A DNA stretch of 64,000 bases from Capitulum mitella (taxonomy: Eukaryota; Arthropoda; Thecostraca; Pollicipedomorpha; Pollicipedidae). Below are positions 1-13,000 of the stretch, one piece after another (positions within the stretch are counted from its first letter, which is position 1; each line of letters starts with the position of its first letter). The stretch lies in contig CP099843.1 of NCBI GenBank assembly GCA_030062745.1, forward strand, positions 21,054,583-21,118,582. The letters run 5' to 3'. The translations under genes and the position numbers were made by a program. The notes beneath the pieces are model-generated. The model searched no databases. It saw only the letters and a program-made list of their open reading frames with translations, and was not told where the DNA came from.

Positions 1-989
1 ACCAAAGCAGATGATAGAAATGTTATGTGGTGTGTGTCAATGTCATGATGCAGTAGTACCCCTGTGTCTGGGTATCCCTTCCATGCATTGTCAAAGAGTA
101 CTTACTGACTGGCTTTTGGCCCAATAGACAGTTGAGCTTAAGATACACAGGTTTTTGAGTGTTGGACATTAGTGCCTGCCACCTAGTTTGCATGATATGT
201 GAGCTAAGCATGCTGCCATGGAGCCACAAAGATGGTCATGCTTTTGACTGTGATTGTGATGTTGTGTAATAGTCATCTTCATGGTGCCACAATTGCCTTA
301 TCTTTATAACTGAGAAAAGATCAATGTTTTACAGCCTAGAGTGATATACCATTTGCTCTTAATTCAAAATGCATTTTAACTTGTTTTGCATGTTATTGTG
401 ACAGGTGCAAGTGTTGCTTTGTGAATGTTCATTGACATCAGTTCTTCATTTTTCTTATAGGTTATATGTAGGCAACAAGGTATAGTTTTTGGTATGCATA
501 ATAATTGACCCTTTATAGGCACTTCTTAATTTCTATTGCTTTGTTTCTGAATACTGGTAGTGTGGATAATGGGGCAGTGTGCAAGGTTCTGCATTATTTT
601 TTATCAGCTGCTTTAAGCCCCATTTTTGTGCATATGTGTCATGTATCTATATCCAGAAGATGTGCATCACATAAAAAATGTGACAGAATGTGTTTGAATA
701 AAATGAATGTAAAATGTGACACAGTGTGAGGTGTTTTTGTTGCATGGGAGAGACCATTGCAGGGACCATTCCTCACATACATAAGGTTAAAATAAGGTGT
801 CCCCTGTTATGGTTAATGCCATGAAGACAGAATCAGGAATTAGCACCATACTTGAATTGTTTTCAGTCTTTAAAAACTGTTACTTCATTTAAGCATAGCT
901 CATTTGTTTGATATGTATGGTTAGTTTCAAGTATGTGCATCATATAATGGCCAGTAAGTTTTTTTTGTCTGTTTTCCCATTACTACCAG
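1..989 (+). other. CpG-free segment, probably a 5' intron of XPOT
   Basis: I find no CG dinucleotide from position 1 to 1030, after which CpG-dense coding sequence starts at once. The segment is T-rich and ends in a long pyrimidine tract and a strong 3' splice site (AG at 988-989), 78 bases before the XPOT start codon. I infer a 5'-UTR intron entering exon 1. An AATAAA at 697-702 could instead mark the 3' end of a gene lying to the left. No convincing coding exon is visible. Confidence 0.5.
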
Positions 990-1067
990 ACAAGGCCATT
1001 TGTGTCAGGCTCCAGTGTCAGTTTGCCTCCCGCCGGCTGACCGGGCTCCGCGGACCGGCAGGCGGGC

Positions 1068-4000
1068 ATGGAGGGCGCCGTGGCCGAGGAGTTCGTGCGC
1101 CGGCTGCGGGGCCTGATCGAGCCGGACCCGCAGCTGCAGCGCGCCGGCCTCGCGTACCTGGACAGCCTCAAGGCTTCCGACAATGGCTGGCAGTTGTGCG
1201 TCGACGCCCTGCTCTCGTCGGCGCTCAACGCCGAAGAGCACGTGCAGTTCTATTGTCTGCAGGCGGTGGAGCACTTCGTCAAGACGCGTTACCCGGCCGA
1301 GGTGGAGCGGGCTGCTCCCACCGTCCGCCGCTTCCTCAGCGGCTGGGTGCAGCGGCAGGTGAGTCAGAGGCGCCATCTGGCCTGGGCAAGGGGTAGCACG
1401 TGGGGAGCGGGCGGCGCCCACCGTCAACCGCTTCCTCAGCGGCAGGTGCGTCAGTGGCGCCATGTGACCTGAGCAGGGGAAGCAGGTCACGACACTTGGT
1501 GAGCAGCATAACGACGCCAAGTGAGCAGTGTCACAACAAGGTCAGGTGAGCACTGCCATGGCATGAGGTGAGCACCATCACGTTAGGTGAACAGTGCGCT
1601 GTGCTGCGTGACCAGCGAGGTGTGTGAGTGGTGCGTTGCACTGTGAGCAGTGTCATGTTCGTTGAGCAGCGCACACTACAAGTATTGTGAGACGCATTGG
1701 TGGCGTGCTGTGTCTCGTGTTTCGCTTTAGATTCGCACGGCGATGGTCGTCAGGCCGTTTGACGTGGGATCAGAGGCCGTATTGAAGCGCGGCTGGACGC
1801 GGTGGCCGCGCCCGAGCTGAAGCGGGCGCCCGATGTCGACAGTGCCAGATGGACGGCGCCGGCGCCAAGACGTACCTGCGCAACAAGGCGGCGCAGGTGT
1901 TCGCGCTGGTGTTTGTCAGCGACTTCCCGGACCGGTGGCCGACCTTCCTGCTGGACCTGCTGGCGCTGACGGTGCAGGGCCCGCCGGCGGTCGACCTGTA
2001 CCTGCGCACCCTGCTGCAGATCGACCAGGAGGTGAGCCGACGGCCCGCCCGCCCGCCGGCCGACGCGCGGACGGGTGACCGAAACCGAAAACATTTAATG
2101 GCCAATTTAGTTCTCGAAATCACCGAGCTGGGAGGTATTCGACAGTTCCGAGCTACTGACCATGGTGTTTTGTGATTCGTGCTTAGTGCTTGCGATTAGT
2201 GCCTAGTACTTACCACGACATTAGATCATGGTGCATATACTTTCATGTGCTGCGAACATGCCTGGAAATGTTCTGTCGTATTAGATCTAATATGGTTCAG
2301 CACCCCCACTATCACTGTTTGGTTAGCAACGACTATGTCGCAGTAGGGGGTGGCTGTTGCTAAAATCGTGACCCATGCCTCACGTGCCACAGATCGTGGA
2401 TCGCGAGGTGGTACACTCCGAGCAGGAGGCTAGACGTAACACGCGCATTCGGGACGCCATGCGCGAGAAGTGCGTGCTGCAGCTGGTGGAGTCCTGGCAC
2501 GACATCCTCAACACGTATGCCAGCTCGCAGCCGCAGCTGGCCTGCATGTGCCTGGACGTGGTTGGGAAGTACGTGTCCTGGATCGACATCGGCCTGGTGA
2601 GTGTGTCCCTCGGGCGGGCTCGCTGCAGAAGCGTGACGGAGCTGTTGGGGGTGATTGGTGCTCGTCTTGGAGTCTGTGGCTGACTGGTTGTATCCAAGCG
2701 ATAGAAGGACTGTGCTGGTAATGAGTCATGCAGAATTTGGTGGCCAACTTCGTTACACTGTCGCCAGTGTTGTTTCGTCTTTGTTGGGATGTCACTTCGA
2801 CGGTTCTTGTGGGGCATCGTTGTAAACTCCGACCTGCTGGTGGTTTTATGACATGTTGGTGCTGCTTCGGCGTGCTGGCAGTGTTCTGGCCCCCTGGCGG
2901 TTTCTGAACGGCTGGTGGTGTTCTGACTCGCTGGTGGTGTTCTGACCGGCTAATAATATTCTGAACCTATTCTGACCCGCACACCCTGCCGGCAGGTGGC
3001 CAATGCCCGGTTTGTGTCTGTGTTGGTGACGCTGCTGGGGTTGGTAGACGTGCGCGAGGCAGCCGCCGACTGCATCCACGACATCACCCACAAAGGCATG
3101 GAGCCGGTGCCGAAGGTGCAGCTGGTGGAGTCTCTGTTCGCCGTGCTGGAGCAGGCGGCCGTATTTCAGCTGCTGGAGCAAGTCTCCGATCAGGTTTGTA
3201 CGGCCGACTCTTTGATCAGGTCCGTGCGGCCGAGTCTCTGGTCAGGTCCGTGCGGCCGAGTCTCTGGTCAGGTCCGTACGGCCGAGTCTCTGACTTTGTC
3301 TTTATTGCTGAGTCTGTGACCAGGTCCGTATGGCCGAGTCTCTGACCAGGTCCGTACTGCGGCCGGCACCGCGCGGCGATGGCTGTTGTTGAAGGTCCTG
3401 CCAGATGCACCGTTCATGGAAGGGTGTCGTATTCCGGTCTGTGTTACAGTGATGCCGTTTTTGGGGCCGTTTTTAGTGGAGCAGTTGTGATTTTAACGTG
3501 TGGATGGTATTAGTGGCAGTGCCGAGCCGTGTTTGTCGTTGGTGTTGTGTTCAGACGTGGCCAGCTCGAGCCGGGCGAGGAACCGTGCGGTTGGATCGCG
3601 CACCACTCTCCCCTACCTGGGGCCCTCGGACGTGACCTGACCTGACCTGACCTGACCTGACGGGGCCGGGCCGCCGTTCGCAGTCGCCAGCCGAGGACGT
3701 CGACTACCTCTGCAAGCTGGGCAGGGTGCTGAACGGCATGGGCACCGAGCTGGTGCTCTGCTACCACAAGCTGGCCAAGGCAACAACGGCGGAGGAGAGA
3801 ACCGCCGCCGCCGGCCTTGAGGCCGCCATCCGGGCCAAGATACCGCACGTGCTGGCTTTCCTCAAGTGCGACTACGACGACCCGTCGCGCAGCGTCGTCG
3901 ATTTCGCCAGGGACTACGTGCAGGTGCTCCCGGGGGGCGGGAGTTCCAGGGGCTACGTGCCGGTGCTCCACGGGGGCCGTGAGTTCCAGGGGCCAGGAGT

Positions 4001-7000
4001 TCCAGGGACTACGTGGAAGTGTTCCCGGGGGCCGGGAGGGTCCGGTCCGGTCCCGCATGGTTCGGGAGGGCGGATAGCATTTGGAAGCGCTAGAGGTACA
4101 GGTCGAACGGACGGAATTAGAGTTATCGATATAAATGTTCGAAGTAGTCGCGGCTCTTACTGCATGCATGTGTGGGCTGTGCAGGTGGCTTCTTACCTGC
4201 ATCATATTCTTTTTTGCGGAGGACCACATAAATTCCTCACATTTCCGGTTGTGCATATCACCTTGGCGACATTTGCCGTAATAGTGTGAAGATCGCCGCG
4301 AACTTTCAAAGGTGGGCGTGTTGTCACACGTCTGGCGAATTTGTCTGCAGCTGCTGAAGACAAAGCCAATGCTGATTGAGGTGGAGACGGGGCACGTCCG
4401 TGACATGGTCTACGTCATCATCCACAAACTGAAGTATGATGACGATTACGACTTCGAGGCAGTGGGCGAAGATGAAGCCATGTTTCAAGAGTACAGGTAT
4501 GTTCTGAGAATGGCAATGCTTGTTATATGTTTGATCTGAGTGGTTTGCTAGTTGACGTTTCCATCCAGCACCCGTGCTAAGCAGAGGTCGTTGCACGAGC
4601 GGGGGAGACCCGATCATTGCCAGGATAACAGCTGATTTTGTGGCGAAGATTTATCGTGCCGTCAAAAATAAGACACGAGTCGACCGTGCCGTACTGGACA
4701 TGATCTCTTCGGCAATTGTCAGTTAGCCCGCGGGACAAATGCTGAGCGCTAAGACGACTCGAACTCATCTTGCCATGATTGGGAGACCGGGTCGCTCCCA
4801 AGTGAGCTACAACTCAAGCATGATGACTGTCAGCGGGTTTGTACAAAGGACCGTTAATATTGTTCACAAGCACGTTGTTAGAAACATATTCTGTTTTTTG
4901 TGATTTCTGACAGCTCACGTTTGTATTGGCGGTGATGTTAGTGTTGGCATGATGGTTTATGGGGACCGATATTTATTTGGATTTTCCGGGAAGTTATAAC
5001 TCAGTTCAAAATACGTAACCGTATTCCCGGAGGGTTAGACGATATGGCCGATTCCCAGCAGGGGGGATTCGGCCTCCCCCGAGATCTTGAGAAGTACTCG
5101 TCTGATTTCATCGCAACAAACGGCAATTGATTTGCCATGACATAAACTACATTTGTATAAAGAAGTTTTCAAAATTTTGAAAGGGATGAATACAGGGGAC
5201 AAAAAAGTCAAAATGAGGGATATTTTTGGACTTCTCATAACTCCGATGTTTATGGACCGATTTTGATGAAATTGGCATGAATCGAGAGATTACGGATGGG
5301 ACTTGTGCCACTCTTCAATACGTTTGAAATTTTGGGAAAATTCATGGGCGTTCACAGGGGTTTGAAAGTAGGACTTGTTTTTCAAAACTGATTTAATAGA
5401 AATGTTAAAAGCGTTTTTGGGGCTTTTACTAGCCATGCCGTGCCAAAGAAGTACAAATCGTATCACAATCTTTGTATAGTGTTATCATAGACGGTGCCAG
5501 GGGCATGAAAAAGGGGGGAACGTCACATGTTCTTCAGATCAGCTGACGACCTTTGGCCTTAAATGACCTCCGGTGACCTTAGAGCCACCTGAAATAATCT
5601 CGTGGGCATTTAATATCTGGAAACTTTTCTAATCATTTGAATTCACTATTTTAAAAATTCGATTTTACAGCTGTTGTGATGTAGGGTACATGCACTGACA
5701 TTTTAGGTCATAACTCCGTGACCCGACTTGATATCAAGCTGAAACTTGGCACACAAGTGGAGGGCACCATTCTGTGTCATATTCCGTGATTGGCATTTGA
5801 AAAAATAGCGCCAAAATGTTTGCTGTAAAACCAAATTTTGACTTGACGTTGACCTGACCTTGTGAAGTGGCCTCAGATGAACAAAATTATATTTGTATGT
5901 TGCCGAGCTATTAATCTAAACATCCAAATAAAGTTTTAAGTTCTATCTTAAAAACGCTACTTTTGACAATCATTTTCCTTTTACCCTCAACAGGGCCGAA
6001 ATGGCCTGACGTGCCTCCCAAAAACGTTGCCTGGCCCCGCCGCTGAGTAAAATAGAATTACAAAATTTTGTCACAGGACATAGAAAGAATAGCGAGGAAA
6101 AGTGACCAAGTTTCGTAAAACTGCGTGAGAAACCCTGAAATTGGCAAGCAAAAAACCCTAGGGGGCGCGGATTTAGCCTCCCCCCTGCCGGGAATGGGAT
6201 AAAGCCCCTAAAATTGGTGAACTGTCCCTGGCGGTTGGTACCTCGGTTCCCTCACAGAGCAACTGAGGCTGCTGTGCGACGATTGGCGGCTCTGTGTAGG
6301 GAGCTGAAGACTGCCATCGGACTGGTCAGCTATATTTTGGCCGCATGCGTCCCCTCAGAAAGCGTCTGAAGGTTCTGTACGACAATCTGGCGGCGGTGGA
6401 CCGCGAGCTGGTGCTGCACATCACCCAGCAGTTCATCTGCTCCACGCTCGACTGCTGGAAGGCGCTGCCGATGAAGGACGTGGAGGCCGCCGTCACCATG
6501 CTGTACATGCTGGGCGAGGCGCTGCCGCCCGCCTCGGCCGGCAATTTCTTCTCGGACGACCCGGTGCGTGGCCTAGCCCGGGCTGTTGTTCTTGCGAGGT
6601 CCGGGCCATGGTGTGAACAGACACGAACTTAGTTGGCACTCCGGCCCGGAAATTCGTCCTGTTCTCAAAGCGAAATGCCGTGTCTTACAATTATCTTGTA
6701 TTTGTTATTTTTGTACTTGTTACTATGTTCTCTGATTGGGATGTGGAATAACTTTCCGTGGCAAGTACTCTGTGTTGTTTTTTGAATGACATGAAAAAGC
6801 AGAGCATGGATGAGTCACAGTTTCCTTTGTGACTGCCCTACGACTCGACTGTGACTGTGACACAACGCTGGTGGGTCATGTGTATTGTTTGTCTCACCTG
6901 TTGATTATTAGCCGGACTTGCCGCTGGGGCTGCCGCAGGCGAAAGTGTCCGTTCTTCAGACGATGATGCGCCGTCTGGTGACCTCAGACGTCGTCAGCTA

Positions 7001-10000
7001 CCCCCACCACATAGTGCCATTCCAGTACTTCGAGACCATCTCCCGCTACGAGAAGTTCTTCACGGTGGAGTCCGCTCTCCTGCCTCAGGTGAGTGTTGAT
7101 TGCGGCTACTTTTCGAGACTGTTAGACATGGTAATGTTGTCTTGCTGCCATGATGCTATCACGAAATGTGATGTTTGCCAAAAGCTCTGCGTTTGTCGCC
7201 AGAATAAATTATTGTCTTATCTCGAGCTGAGCTGTTGTCGGGCGTTAGCCTTTTACGGCAGATTGCTCGCTGTATGAGTAATGGCTGCGTGGCTGTGCGA
7301 TTGAGGTGTGGTGGTGTAACTGGTGGTTGACTGTGTGACTGACGGTTGACTGTGTGACTGATGGTTGACTGTGTGACTGGCGGCGGGACAGATGACCGAT
7401 CGTTGACCGATAACCGCCTTGCCACAGGTGCTGACCGCCTTCCTGGACGAGCGGGGCATGAACCACCCGAACGAACGAAACAAGGCCCGCGCCGTCTACC
7501 TGTTCTCACGATTCATCAAATGCCTCAAGTAATTGTTGGGCTCTGTAAAATGGGAGAGTGTGCTTAAATATGCTGCACCGCCATCCAAACGCTATGTTCT
7601 TGGATATTCCTAAAGTGAAAAATTCTGCAGTTTGTTCATACAGGCACAACAAGTGGAGTATTAAGACCATCCGAACGTAATGTGATATACATTTTCAGAG
7701 GTTGTTCTGCCATCAGATGGCTGCTCTTCAGACAGCTGGTCGTGTTTTTTTATGGATCGTGAAATTGACCCAGATTGTGGTGCCGAAGCTTCCTGTTGCG
7801 GCGCTTCTTTTCTGATCCGCCCGCCCGGAGGGCACCTTGTTCTCTCTGCCTGGTTGTCTGTTGGGTGGTTATTGGCTCCCAGGCGTGGCAGGTTGCCGCT
7901 TGGCTCGGTCCTGCTGTGCGAGTGTTCGCGCGCCGGCTCCCGCCGCCCCTGCTGAGCGCGTCCCGCCGCCGCCAGGGCTCAGATCGAGCCGTTCACGGAC
8001 ACCATCCTGGAGCACATCCGGCGGCTGCTGGCGCTGACGCCGTCCGAGACCGCGCCGCTCAACTGGGAGGACCAGCTCTACCTGTACGAGACGGTGGCCG
8101 TGCTCATCATCTCGTCGTCGGCCAACAGCGAGGTACGCCCGGTCTGCGGACGAACGTGCCGGCAAGCAGGGCCGGCGCGGGACACGTGCCGGCACGCCGG
8201 GCCGGGTCGAGGAACGTGCCGGCACGCCAGGCCGGCGCGGCACACGAACCGGCACGCCAGGCCGGCGCGGGACACGTGCCGGCACGCCAGGCCGGCGCGG
8301 GACACGTGCCGGCACGCCAGGCCGGCGCGGGACACGTGCCGGCACGCCGGGCCGGCGCGGCACACGCACCGAGTTGCCTGCGCGTGCAGGGGTGTTGGGC
8401 TGTTCATTTTTCACCAGCAGTGTTTTACCCAGGGGTTACATGTAGGAGGATGTGTCGCGTGATCATCTGTTGGGCGTAGCCAAAGCGCCTCTGAAACGAG
8501 GCTTGTACAGCGACGCTTTCGTATTAAAACCGTGTAATTTCTGGATCTGCTGTTTTGATACCAGTTTTAGCTGACTGTCTCATTGTCTCACATACTTTGT
8601 TAGATTTTAGACTCAGCTACGTCGCTAGATTTCTGGCCGCTTTCCCTGTTGACTACCATCAGTGGTTTAGTCATCGCTGGTCACACGACTTATAGCTTCC
8701 ATGATTACCGGGCCCCATAAAATGCCGGCCGAATGACTTCATGGTGTTCACGGTCTCATGGTCGTTTGCCGAAGTCCGCCTGTCCAGTGGTGATGACCGG
8801 ATGAGCTGCGGTGTGTCTGACGCGTGACCCGCTGCCTGACGGACCCACCGGTCTGTGCGGCAGCGTAAGTGCGAGCAGCTGCGCTCGCTGCTGGAGCCGG
8901 TGGTGGGCCAGGTGGGCGCGCTGGCCGCCCGGCTGGCGGCGGCGCCGGACGACTCGCCGGAGGCCGAGCAGCTGCAGCGCCAGGCGCGCCACGCCGTCGC
9001 CGTCACGGCCCGCACCACCAAGGCTTTCTCGGCCGGCCAGACGATGAAGCTGGTGGGCTGCGTGCCGCTCTACCTGCAGGCGCTGCAGATATTCCTCAAC
9101 ATGCTGCAGGTGGGCAGCCTCGGCGGCTGCCACCTCCCCCTCCCTCTGCTGTGACAGGGCAGGGCCTCGCCGTCGTGCGGTCCCTGCTAGGACAGGAACG
9201 GGACGTCGGGCTGAGTGGCGCGCGCTCGGACCATGCTGCCCGCCAGGCGTCACGGCTGCCGTCCTGAGGTCATTGCAGTGCCGTTTCACTGGCTAGGTAG
9301 CATCTGATCATGTTCATATTCATGGCCGTTTATTCAGAGGCTTGGACATGAGGCTTTCTGAGTATTCTGCGCCTAGTCGAGTTCACGTAAAAGGCCATTA
9401 CAGGTTACATGCTGCCAAAACATACATACGCCATGGACGTATGCGCGTAAAATCGTTCCGAAAGGTACGTCGTGATTTGGTCCAAGATGACGCCAGCCGT
9501 AGGTTGCTCTATTTCGTATGGTTGAGCCGGTCGTCACCCGTGGCAGGGTGTGCGTCAGTACTCGCTGGTGTATTCGGGCGTGGATTGATCTGTTTCGCGA
9601 GTCTGAACCGGACGCCTCCGCAGGGTCCACGTCAGTACCCGCTGGTGCAGTCGGGCGTGATCCAGTTCCTGCACCGACTGGTGGTCTGTCTGGGCGAAGA
9701 AGTGTTGCCATTCATCCAGACGGCGTCCGAGGCGCTGCTGCGCTCGGCAGACGTACGCAAGGTCCAAGAGTATCTTCCGCTCCTCAACCAGGTGGTGGCT
9801 AAGTACAAGGTGAGTGGAGGCCCGTAGAGTCGATGAGCCCTTCACCGCCCTTCATGGCGACGACACTGTTTTGTCGTTGGTGATATTCAGGTGGTATTCA
9901 GGAGTGCTGGGCCGCGTTTGCTGATGTTCATTAGGTTTCCGGGGATCTGGGGTGTTGCGTTGTGTCGTTCACAGGAGCAGACTGACTGCTCTCAGCCTGC

Positions 10001-13000
10001 TCCTGTCGTCCACAGGGGCAGGCTGAGGTTGTGAGTGTGCCAGTATGTCGTGACTCCTTGTTGCGGCGAACAGTTCCTCTGCCGACGGTCGTGACAGGGT
10101 GGAAGGGGTCGCCGCCGCCGGCCGGCAGGAGCGGGTGCGACACGTTGAATGTAGCTGTCGTGGCTGTTTCAGAAGGACGTGGTGCCGTTCGTCACCCGCG
10201 CCTTCATGCCGATCGTCGAGACCATCTTTGCCGCCCTCAGGCAGCCGCTGGACGCCGACGACGAGGTGGTGAGTGGATCCCTCGACGTCCCCCTCTCCAC
10301 CTTCACCAGATGTCACTGGGCATGTAGGACCCACGAGCTCGGTGACTCCGTAAACCCCGATAACCACCCAGTCTTTAGACATTACTGCGGTGGCAGCGAG
10401 GGTGAACGATGCGTTCGGTGTCTTTTTGGACGGACGCGTACAGAAGTCATCCGGCGGTCTGTGGTTGGCATTGGCCTGCTGTTGCAGACAAGGAATGTTT
10501 AATTGTGCTTTCGTCGGTACGTCATGTAGTCAGATCCCAATTTTCCAACGTTTCCTATTTGCCAGAAACTTGAATGGCATTGATAATGAAATGGAGACGA
10601 AAGGAGAGGTTGGCAGGGCCCCCGCTTCCGGATTTTTTTGTTGGTTTGTTATGTGTTTGTTTTTTACTGTGTTTACCCCGCCACGGGGCGCCGTCAGCGT
10701 CGATGGCCTGCGTCGGTCGCCGTCCGTTCGGTGAACGTGCGCGTGCCGTGTCCGCAGGCGCGGCGGGACCGGCAGACGCTGCAGCGCAGCTATTACCTCT
10801 TCCTGGCGTCGTTGGCCACCAACAACGTGCTGGAGGTGCTGGCGCGCCAGCAGCCCGAGCACCTGCAGGCCGTGCTGCTGTCCGTGGTGCAGGGCGCCGT
10901 CGAGCTGCCGGACCCTGTGGTGAGACGCTGCGGTCACCGCTGGATGGCTCCACCCTCGGCGCGGAGGCTGTCGTGTGATCGTCATGTGTGGTGGCCCAAC
11001 GATTGTACAAGCTCTGGCGACTTGCCCGTATTTAGTTTTTGCAGTTGTGAAGTTCGGCGTTTTTGAATTTCGAAAAGCAAACTGGATTGGACAAAAACGG
11101 GCATCTGCTGTTGCTTTAGATCGATCGGTCCATGGTAGTAAATTTTCGACGAACTGGCGCCTATGGCGTCTCTGTTGAGAGTCACCAATCAGTCGCCAGC
11201 GGCGCAGGACTTCTGTGCGACCCGCCGGTCTTGCCGGGCCGGAATGTACCGGTCCTGACTGGAGTGTACTGGCTGGCCAGGCCAGTACACTCCAGTCAGG
11301 ACAGGTACATTCAGACCGGTCATTCAGACCGGTGCATTCAGGAGTGTGCCGATCCGGCCAAGTCGGAGTGTGCTGAGTCGGAGTGCGCTGGTCCTGCCGG
11401 GCCGGAGTGTGCTGAGTCGGAGTGTGCTGGTCCTGCCGGGCCGGAGTGTGTCGGTCCTGCCGGGCCGGAGTGTGCTGGTCCTGCCGGGCCGGAGTGTGTC
11501 GGTCCTTCCGGGCCGGAGTGTGCTGAGTCGGAGTGTGCTGGTCCGGCCGGGCCGGAGTGTGCTGAGTCGGAGTGTGCTGGTCATGCCGGGCCGGCGTGTG
11601 TCGATCCTGCCGGGCCGGAGTGTGCTGGTTCGGCCGGGCCGGAGTGTGTCGGTCCTGCCGGGTCGGAGTGTGCTGAGTCGGAGTGTGCCGGGCGGCCACC
11701 TGACAGCCGGCGGCGCCGTCTGCGGCAGGCACAGCGCTCCTGCTTCACGATCCTGCGCCGCGTGACGGAGGCGTGGGGCCGCGACGGACCGGCCCAGTTC
11801 GCCGAGTTCCTGTACGAGCACGTGGTGCCGGCCTGCTTCCTGGCGCCGCTGCGCAGCTCGTTCGACCTGACGGACGCGCAGACGGTGCAGGCGCTGCAGG
11901 AGTCGGCCGGCTGCCTGCGCGCCGTCTACGAACAGCGGGTGAGCGGCGGAGCCCGGCCGCCGGCCCAGCTGGGCGCCTCGCGGCCGCCGCGTCGGTCGGG
12001 CCGGCCGCGCCGTAAGGAGATTCCGCTTCTAGTTGGGCATGGCTGTGAAACGTTTTGCAAGTGAGCTGTTCAGTCGTGCGTTGAGAGGCCCTGGCAGTTT
12101 GTGCGTGCACACACTTCGCCGAGTGTTGCGGCGTGGCCGCCGTGTTTCACACAGCTGACCAGCGCCGAGCCGGGCCCTCGGCGTCCCGGGAGCACCGCGC
12201 TGACCGGGGCCGGTCGGACCGCAGGGGGAGGAGCTGGTGAACTTCCTGCAGAGCCGGTACATGCCGACCCTGGAGCTGGAGCCGGACGTGATCCAGAGGT
12301 TCTGTCAGGCGCTGCGTTCCGACACCAAGGTGTTCCGCAACTACACCAAGGTACGGCCCCCGCCTGGCACGGGCGCCTCGCTCCGGAACTGAGCCGGCGG
12401 ACCGATACGACTGTTTTGTGTCTGTAAACCGCTTTCGGTAGCAAAGTTTGACTGCTTACATCTACGCATAAAGGGTCTTCCCCCTCGTGATGCTTTGCAG
12501 CAGCGATGTAGCCGAATAGGTGACCCGGTCAGTTTTCGGACGCGGTTCTCTCTGGCGCCGGTGCCGTGGTGGAGGTGGCTGCGTTAGATTGCAGTCGTTT
12601 GGTTGGGCCGCGATCATGAATGGAATGTGTGCTTTTTTATGGAAACCAGAATGTTTCTGTTTTCCGTACCACTAGGGGCAGAATGGTTGCTAAAGTGAAA
12701 AAGCCCTGAAACTTCCAAATTGGAATATGGATGGCAAATGGGAACGTTACAACGTGCGGGGCAGAAAAAGGGCAAATTCTGGTAGAAACTACCCCATCCA
12801 AAGGGCTCATGCATTCTCTTTTCGTTCATTGTTCAGTGCGTTCCGTGTTTTCTGTTTTGTGCCCTCAGACGTTTCCACCGATCTTTGTTTGCTGTGCATC
12901 TATTCTTTGTTTGCCATGTGACTTTAACTTGACACGTATCCAAGCCGTTGAGGTCCATGCTGGGAGCAAGAGTTGGGGTGAGCTACGCCATAAAACGTGA

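Noticed and set aside
8094-8462. Long open frames on both strands across the GTGCCGGCACGCCAGGCCGG array
   Set aside because: A 30-bp repeat without stops opens three frames by construction. The sequence is intronic in XPOT, and the exon 10 donor precedes it.
10530-11732. 400-codon minus-strand frame with HTPARQDQ-type repeats
   Set aside because: It is the antisense translation of the GGAGTGTGCTGG minisatellite and XPOT exon 14. There is no independent gene signal.
11132-12064. 310-codon plus-strand frame ending in XPOT exon 15 sequence
   Set aside because: It joins intron minisatellite to the genuine exon in one frame. Homology begins only at 11729.
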